Assembly: GCA_038002745.1 (NCBI GenBank)
Contig: JBBODD010000001.1
Span: 2,108,001-2,172,000 of the forward strand
DNA: 64,000 nucleotides
From: Bacillus sp. FSL H8-0547
GTDB taxonomy: Bacteria > Bacillota > Bacilli > Bacillales > Bacillaceae
Reading direction: 5' to 3'
The notes under the pieces are model-generated. The model made no database searches and was not told the DNA's origin. It saw only the letters and a program-made list of their open reading frames with translations. Every line of letters starts with the position of its first letter. Position 1 is the first letter of the stretch. Shown here one piece after another: positions 59,119 to 64,000 of this stretch. A program made the translations under genes and the position numbers.

Positions 59119-59898
59119 ATGAATAAAATCGTTACAGCATGTGTCGTCATCCTGACCTTGTGCGCCCTTATACTTGGAAATCATCACTGGAATCAAAAAA
59201 TCAGTTCCGTAAAGGCGCAGGAAGATCCAGCTAAGTCCGAAGAGACTCAGCAGGAAGAACAGCCAAAATGGCAAAAGTATGCGGCTAACCTTTCCGCGCC
59301 TCTTAAAGAAAAAATAAAGAAAGCTCAAGAGGGAGGCGCGCCTCTTAAACTGGTTGCGGCCGGTTCTGAGAGCACGTCGATTCAAAGCACAGGCTGGCCG
59401 GCTCTGCTTCAGTCAAAGCTTGATGCAGCTTACGGAAAAAACATTTTCAAAATCACGGTCCTATCTTACCCGGAGGGAACCACAAGAACGTTTTTGAATG
59501 AAAACCATATGGAAGATATCAGCAAGCAAAAGCCGGATATCCTGCTTTTGGAGCCTTTTTCATTGAATGACAACGGAAATGTCGGCCTGGACAATACGCT
59601 TCTGAACCTTGAAGAGATTCTCTCAGACATTAAGCAGTCAAGTCCGGGGGCAGTCATTTACCTTCAGCCGTCACATCCCATTTTCAATGCAACCTTCTAC
59701 CCCAAAGAAGTGGATGCTTTAAAAGAGTTTGCAGAAGAAAAAGACTTTACATACCTCGATCACTGGGCAAACTGGCCGGACGGAAAAGATGAAAAAATGA
59801 AAACGATGCTGACAGAAGATCAGCAGGCCCCGAATGTTGAGGGCAATAAAGTCTGGGCAGAGTATCTCGCCTCCTACTTTATCAATACCGAGAAATAG
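59119..59898 (+). CDS. Secreted SGNH/GDSL-type hydrolase
   Basis: The 259-residue protein has an N-terminal membrane/signal helix (IVTACVVILTLCALILG) and a charged linker. An SGNH-fold domain starts at LKLVAAGSESTSIQSTGWP, where GSES replaces the usual GDS at block I. LSYPEGTTRTFLNEN is block II-like, LLLEPFSLNDNG is block III (N), and DHWANWPDG may supply the Asp-His pair near the end. Bacillus carries several such exported hydrolases, some acting on O-acetyl groups of wall polymers. The departure from GDS makes activity uncertain. Good site TTTTGGAGGAAT. Confidence 0.78.
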   Translation: MNKIVTACVVILTLCALILGNHHWNQKISSVKAQEDPAKSEETQQEEQPKWQKYAANLSAPLKEKIKKAQEGGAPLKLVAAGSESTSIQSTGWPALLQSKLDAAYGKNIFKITVLSYPEGTTRTFLNENHMEDISKQKPDILLLEPFSLNDNGNVGLDNTLLNLEEILSDIKQSSPGAVIYLQPSHPIFNATFYPKEVDALKEFAEEKDFTYLDHWANWPDGKDEKMKTMLTEDQQAPNVEGNKVWAEYLASYFINTEK

Positions 59899-59928
59899 AT
59901 CCTTAAGAAGGGTCTATTTTTCTTTTTA
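59891..59928 (+). terminator. Terminator of the SGNH gene
   Basis: AAATAGATCC and GGGTCTATTT pair across TTAAGAA and run into TTCTTTTT. The stem includes the stop codon. Confidence 0.75.
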
Positions 59929-60007
59929 TTGGAAATTTATACAATAATTGATTGGTTTTTATGTTAGTATTTTACTAGAATCTATTATTTGGAGGAACGT
60001 GCGTGCA

Positions 60008-61876
60008 ATGAAAAAGATGCTGGTTTTAACATTTATGACGGCTGTTTTTTTTCTGATGTCGCCCGCCTTATCGCAGGCTGCGTCTGATTTTGGTTCTGTG
60101 CAGGCAAAGGTTAGTGAGAAGTGTAACTATGATCCAAAAACACAAGAGGGAAAATTCATTCCTTATCAAACGGGAAATTGTCTATTGTCGAATGTTGCAC
60201 TGGAACTTGAAGTTCCTGCAGAAATAGTAAAAGCGGTCGCTACTAAAGAAAGTGTGGACTGGCAGCAGTTCGACGCTAATGGAGACCCGATTATTTCAGG
60301 GGACGGCGGGATCGGCATTATGCAAATAACGGTGTATCCTGCAGGTGATAAAGAACTGCTTGAGAGAAATGCGGTATTTAATATTTACTCAGGTGTTAAG
60401 AGACTGAAAGATTACATGATTGTTCCAATTGGAACTGGCAAGCCTGCTCCGGTTGTCCAGGGAGATGATCCGGCAGCCTATCTTGAGAGATGGTATTTTT
60501 CAGCACTGCGCTATAATGGCATAAAGCCTAAAAACAGCCCTCTATTGATTTGCGGAGGAGATGGCAGCAGAAATTCAGGGGCTTATCAGGAAGAACTTTA
60601 CTCCCTGCTGCAGTCAGACAGCGGAAAAGGCATACAGGATATAACAACCCGCATATCGCACATCGATATGGCGCCTTCAGACTTCTCCTATACGTGCGGA
60701 TCAGCAGACAATATTATATTTAATAAAACAAGTTTTACACTGAATGGACCGATGACAGAGACAAAGCATTTATTTAATAAAAACGATACGCTCATTACAT
60801 ACAACGATGATACAGCCGATCCGAAAATCCGGTCTGGAGCGACTGGATCAGCGCCCCTTGTAAAAGCAGGAAAGGGGATTGCTGTAAAGACAGCGGGCGA
60901 ATTTGTTTATGACACAGCTTCTGGTTCTACGAATCAGTTTGTCTGGTATCCGGTTCAGCTCAAAGATTCTCAGACAAAAGGCTATATTGCCTCAAGCTAT
61001 CTGAAACGTGTCACAACAAGACTTGCAGGAGACAACAGGTACAACACAGCCATTGAAATATCAAAAGAAGGTTGGAAGCAGTCAGGTACAGTTGTAATCG
61101 CAACCGGACAAAACTTCGCCGATGCTCTTTCAGGAACACCCCTGGCAGCTAAATACAACGCTCCTCTACTTTTAGTTAACAGTAATCCGAATGCTGCAAA
61201 CACTGCGGTCTTTAACGAAATTAAGAGACTTAAAGCAACCAAAGCCATTCTTCTTGGCGGAAGTAACGTTGTAAGCTCTACTACTGAAAACACTTTAAAA
61301 GAATTAGGATTGAGCGTTTCAAGGATTGCCGGTTCAGACCGTTATGTAACATCTGCTAAAATTGCAGAACAGCTTTCATCAGCTACAGCTGTTCTTGCAA
61401 TCGGCGACAACTTTGCAGATGCTGTTTCAATTGCACCATTTGCAGCCAAGAATGGCCATCCGATTCTGCTTACAAGAAAGTCGAGTATCCCGACAGCCGT
61501 CAAACCGGCCCTGGCCGCAGCAAATAAAGCTTACGTGATTGGCGGGGAAAGCGTCATTTCAAAAGAAGTATTTGATTCTCTTGCAGGCAAAAACCCTGTC
61601 AGATTAAGCGGCAAGGACCGATATGCAACAAGCAAAGTCATTGCGCAGGAATTGCCTCTTGGAAACAATGAAATTTTTGCCGCAACCGGGGAGAACTTTC
61701 CTGATGCTCTGTCAGGTGCTGTTCTTGCATCCAAAAACAATTCTTCTATCCTGCTGGTAAAACCGACTAAACCTGGTTTAGATGTTATCGATATCTATCA
61801 ATCAGTCACGATTCTCGGAGGACCGACCTTGATTACACCTAAGATGGAATCGGATATGATCAACCTCCTGAAATAA
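60008..61876 (+). CDS. CWB2 protein with transglycosylase-like and SH3 domains
   Basis: This is a 622-residue exported protein with a signal peptide (MKKMLVLTFMTAVFFLMSPA). An N-terminal lysozyme-like/SLT region follows: VKAVATKESVDWQQFDANGD places the likely catalytic glutamate in KES, followed by GDGGIGIMQIT and ALRYNG. A bacterial SH3-like stretch (APLVKAGKGIAVK, then YIASSYLKRV) and three CWB2 repeats (RLAGDNRYNTAIEIS; RIAGSDRYVTSAKIA; RLSGKDRYATSKVIA) complete it. It probably cleaves glycan strands at the wall. GGAGGA is 12 bases from ATG 60008; GTG 59999 is closer than usual. Cysteines in KCNYD and LICGGDG may form a disulphide. Confidence 0.87.
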   Translation: MKKMLVLTFMTAVFFLMSPALSQAASDFGSVQAKVSEKCNYDPKTQEGKFIPYQTGNCLLSNVALELEVPAEIVKAVATKESVDWQQFDANGDPIISGDGGIGIMQITVYPAGDKELLERNAVFNIYSGVKRLKDYMIVPIGTGKPAPVVQGDDPAAYLERWYFSALRYNGIKPKNSPLLICGGDGSRNSGAYQEELYSLLQSDSGKGIQDITTRISHIDMAPSDFSYTCGSADNIIFNKTSFTLNGPMTETKHLFNKNDTLITYNDDTADPKIRSGATGSAPLVKAGKGIAVKTAGEFVYDTASGSTNQFVWYPVQLKDSQTKGYIASSYLKRVTTRLAGDNRYNTAIEISKEGWKQSGTVVIATGQNFADALSGTPLAAKYNAPLLLVNSNPNAANTAVFNEIKRLKATKAILLGGSNVVSSTTENTLKELGLSVSRIAGSDRYVTSAKIAEQLSSATAVLAIGDNFADAVSIAPFAAKNGHPILLTRKSSIPTAVKPALAAANKAYVIGGESVISKEVFDSLAGKNPVRLSGKDRYATSKVIAQELPLGNNEIFAATGENFPDALSGAVLASKNNSSILLVKPTKPGLDVIDIYQSVTILGGPTLITPKMESDMINLLK

Positions 61877-61881
61877 ACCCC

Positions 61882-61912
61882 AGCCTGCCGGACACCTCCG
61901 GCAGGCTTTTTC
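61882..61912 (+). terminator. Terminator of the CWB2/SLT gene
   Basis: AGCCTGCCGG and CCGGCAGGCT are perfect arms around ACACCT, followed by TTTTC. The remaining bases to 62150 show no gene. Confidence 0.92.
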
Positions 61913-62151
61913 AATATTCCCCGGGAAACATGTCGCCTTATGACAAAACATGCCGGGACCAATTCCTCACTGGAAATCCTATACCAAAATATAAATGGAA
62001 TGTGCATAAAAACTCGGAGACTGTCATCTGGCACCTTTCTGCTTTTTGCTTTTAAACATCGATGCATCAAAGGATAACAGGGTTTTCTGAGGCTTTATCC
62101 ATGTCGCAATTTGTCTTTCTTTTATTAATGAATAAAAGTTTTTATAAATGT

Positions 62152-62180
62152 TTGACTATTCAATATTTTGCAAATAGAAT
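62152..62180 (+). promoter_or_regulatory. Promoter of the subtilase gene
   Basis: TTGACT (62152-62157) and TAGAAT (62175-62180) are spaced 17 bases and followed by a leader of about 85 bases before the TTG start. Confidence 0.7.
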
Positions 62181-62272
62181 AAGAGAGTAAATATATTCTA
62201 TCTATGTAAAAGGAGGGATAAATTAGAAGTTTTTGAGAATTGCGAGGCTAATTTACTAGGGGGGTCAAGTAG

Positions 62273-64000
62273 TTGAAAGTTAAGCTGAAAAGATCGTTAT
62301 TTTTAATGTTCGCTTTCTTGCTGGTTTTCTCAAATGCTGTTATGGCAGCTGGTCCAACGGTTCAAAAAGGGAACGCCAATACCGAAGTGCAGAAAAATTT
62401 CGGCAAGCAGACACTTAAAAATCCTGATACAGGAAAACAGTATAAGAGTTCAGATAAAGTACGTGTAATTGTCGAAGTAGAAGGCGAACCTGCAATTACA
62501 TATGCAACAAAACAAGGGAAGAAATTTGATGCTCTGCCGAAAGCTAAACAGGACGAGCTGAAAGCTGATGCTCTTAAAGAGCAAAAAGCTGTCAAAAATC
62601 AAATCGCTTCCAAAAATCTTGGAATGAAATTCGAACAGGAATTTACAACAGTCGTCAACGGTTTCTCCGGAGAAGTTGAATACGGCAAGATTGCTCTCAT
62701 TGAGAAGCTGACTGGTGTAAATAATGTAACAATTGCTCATCAATATGAGCGTCCAAAAGCAAAGCCTGATATGAAGTACAGTAAAGAACTGGTTGAAGCG
62801 CGCGAGTCATGGGACCTTGGCTATGACGGAGAAGGCATGATCGTCGGAATCATCGACACAGGTCTGGATCCAAGCCACAAAGACATGATTTTAAGCGAAG
62901 ATACAGTTCCTGCCCTTTCTGAAGGTGCTGTAAATGACGCTAAGTCTGAGCTTGGCCTTCCGGGCAAGTTCTATACAGCAAAAGTGCCATATGGCTATAA
63001 CTATATGGATGAAAATGAAGAAATCCTTGACCTTGGACCTGGCGCTTCCATGCACGGCATGCATGTCGGCGGAACAGTAGGTGCAAATGGCGATGAAGAT
63101 AACGGCGGATTAAAAGGTGTGGCTCCTGAGGCACAGCTTTTAGCTCTTAAAGTTTTTGGAAATGATCCTGAAATGCCTTCTACATGGGGCGATATTTATA
63201 TTAAAGCAATCGATGATGCCATTGGACTTGGAGCCGATGTACTGAACATGAGCTTAGGCTCGACAGCATCGTTTGTACTTCCTGAAGATCCTGAGCAGAT
63301 GGCCATTGCAAGAGCTGTTGAAAATGGCGTCGTTATGGCTGTTTCGGCCGGTAACTCTGCTCATTTAGGGAATGGCTTTGCAAACCCGTATGCAAGCAAC
63401 CCTGACGTTGGAGTAGTAGGAGCTCCTGGTCTGTCTTACGATTCACTTCAGGTCGCTTCCCTTGAAAACTCTAAAATTGACCTTGATGCAATGAAGGTGG
63501 ATGCAGATGGTGCTCCATTTGGTACAATCGGATACCAAAAACAGGACGGACCTAAGTTCCTTGATAAATTTAAAGGGCAAAAGCTTGAAATTGTATATGT
63601 AGGCGACGGTCAGCCTGCAGGTTATGAAGGAAAAGATGTTAAAGGTAAAGTTGTATTTGTTGTACGGACTGGAAGCTATTTCTATACAAATATCCAGAAA
63701 ACCGCTGAAGCACAGGGTGCTGCAGGTGTCATCATCCGCGGATTGCCTGCACATGGCGATTACGTGAATATGGCTCTTGATAAGCCGGTTATTCCAATCA
63801 TCTCCCTGAGTGTAGCTGACGGAAACGCGCTTGAAGCACAGGCGAAAGCAGGCAAAAAGCTTGAAGTAACATTTGGTGATGATAAAGTAGCGGCTCCAAA
63901 TGCGGAAGCCGGAAAAATGTCAGCCTTTACTTCATGGGGTGTAACGCCTAACCTTGATTTCAAACCTGAAATTACGGCACCGGGCGGTAAAATTCTGTCT
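62273..64000 (+). CDS. Lactocepin/Vpr-like S8 subtilisin-family protease, 3' end outside window
   Basis: The frame is open for 576 codons from TTG 62273 (after AGGGGGGTCA) to the window end. Signal peptide LKRSLFLMFAFLLVFSNAVMA, then an I9-type propeptide (VRVIVEVEGEPAITYATKQG, to about 170). The S8 domain follows, with catalytic Asp in IIDTGLD (D195) and His in SMHGMHVGG (H261). The HGMHV form is typical of lactocepin/C5a-peptidase-like subtilases. The oxyanion Asn is in VSAGNSAH. A protease-associated (PA) domain is inserted at about 430-520 (GKVVFVVRTGSYFY). The catalytic serine lies beyond 64000. It is secreted and probably wall-bound. I did not see a frame break. Confidence 0.92.
   Translation, partial: MKVKLKRSLFLMFAFLLVFSNAVMAAGPTVQKGNANTEVQKNFGKQTLKNPDTGKQYKSSDKVRVIVEVEGEPAITYATKQGKKFDALPKAKQDELKADALKEQKAVKNQIASKNLGMKFEQEFTTVVNGFSGEVEYGKIALIEKLTGVNNVTIAHQYERPKAKPDMKYSKELVEARESWDLGYDGEGMIVGIIDTGLDPSHKDMILSEDTVPALSEGAVNDAKSELGLPGKFYTAKVPYGYNYMDENEEILDLGPGASMHGMHVGGTVGANGDEDNGGLKGVAPEAQLLALKVFGNDPEMPSTWGDIYIKAIDDAIGLGADVLNMSLGSTASFVLPEDPEQMAIARAVENGVVMAVSAGNSAHLGNGFANPYASNPDVGVVGAPGLSYDSLQVASLENSKIDLDAMKVDADGAPFGTIGYQKQDGPKFLDKFKGQKLEIVYVGDGQPAGYEGKDVKGKVVFVVRTGSYFYTNIQKTAEAQGAAGVIIRGLPAHGDYVNMALDKPVIPIISLSVADGNALEAQAKAGKKLEVTFGDDKVAAPNAEAGKMSAFTSWGVTPNLDFKPEITAPGGKILS

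Noticed and set aside
1-64000. tRNA, rRNA, riboswitch or intact insertion sequence
   Set aside because: I looked for cloverleaf arms, T-box/SAM-type leaders and transposase motifs and could not support any.

Overview
The window looks like a chromosomal segment of a Gram-positive spore-former relative in the Bacillaceae. The evidence is the purine-rich AGGAGG-type ribosome binding sites, the frequent GTG/TTG starts, a ComK-family regulator, LCP/CWB2/LPXTG-type wall proteins, cre-like and PhoP-box-like sites, and carbohydrate ABC systems with no ATPase of their own. No rRNA, tRNA, CRISPR array or intact insertion sequence was seen. Only a few gene symbols are safe: selD, mnmH, nanE.

Layout. 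1-2.1 kb: the AT-rich tail of a surface-polysaccharide cluster (a polymerase-like end and a Wzx-like flippase). 2.3-10.0 kb: a BCCT transporter, an RpiR-type regulator and a minus-strand catabolic operon (SDR, FAD-linked oxidase, FGGY kinase, MFS). Its gene content resembles the uncharacterised ygcW-ygcU-ygcE-yqcE set of E. coli. 10.2-14.1 kb: a secreted 5'-nucleotidase behind PhoP-box-like repeats, a DUF6933-type gene, and a marR/aldo-keto reductase pair sharing two clean operators. 14.1-15.1 kb: apparently degenerate DNA. 15.1-18.9 kb: sucrose-type locus (LacI regulator, permease, GH32 hydrolase) with a 22-bp palindromic operator. 19.0-23.1 kb: a SEC-C protein and a GC-richer selenium module (selD-mnmH, with a divergent Cys-motif permease).

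23.2-30.5 kb is accessory: a fragment duplicated from the DUF6933 gene, an AHH nuclease toxin remnant with an ankyrin protein, a large secreted repeat protein, an orphan VbhA-like Fic-inhibitor gene of 54 codons, a zinc-ribbon/trypsin-like protease with an acidic tail, and two coiled-coil proteins. 30.7-42.6 kb is a ten-gene plus-strand locus: esterase, CUT1 binding protein, NanE, RpiR regulator, ROK kinase, two permeases, DUF4127, a GHL10 glycosidase-like secreted protein, and a PF12831-type FAD oxidoreductase. It probably imports and breaks down an N-acetylmannosamine-type aminosugar glycan and is the best candidate here for an undescribed pathway.

42.7-48.4 kb carries an excalibur protein, a striking 16-unit, 52-bp tandem repeat, a ComK homologue, a phosphoesterase and a long SEC-C protein. 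48.7-64.0 kb is a surface-protein island: three CWB2 wall-binding proteins with different effectors, an LCP ligase, a triple-module LRR/Fn3 protein ending in LPKTA, an SGNH hydrolase and the start of a lactocepin-like subtilase that runs off the window.
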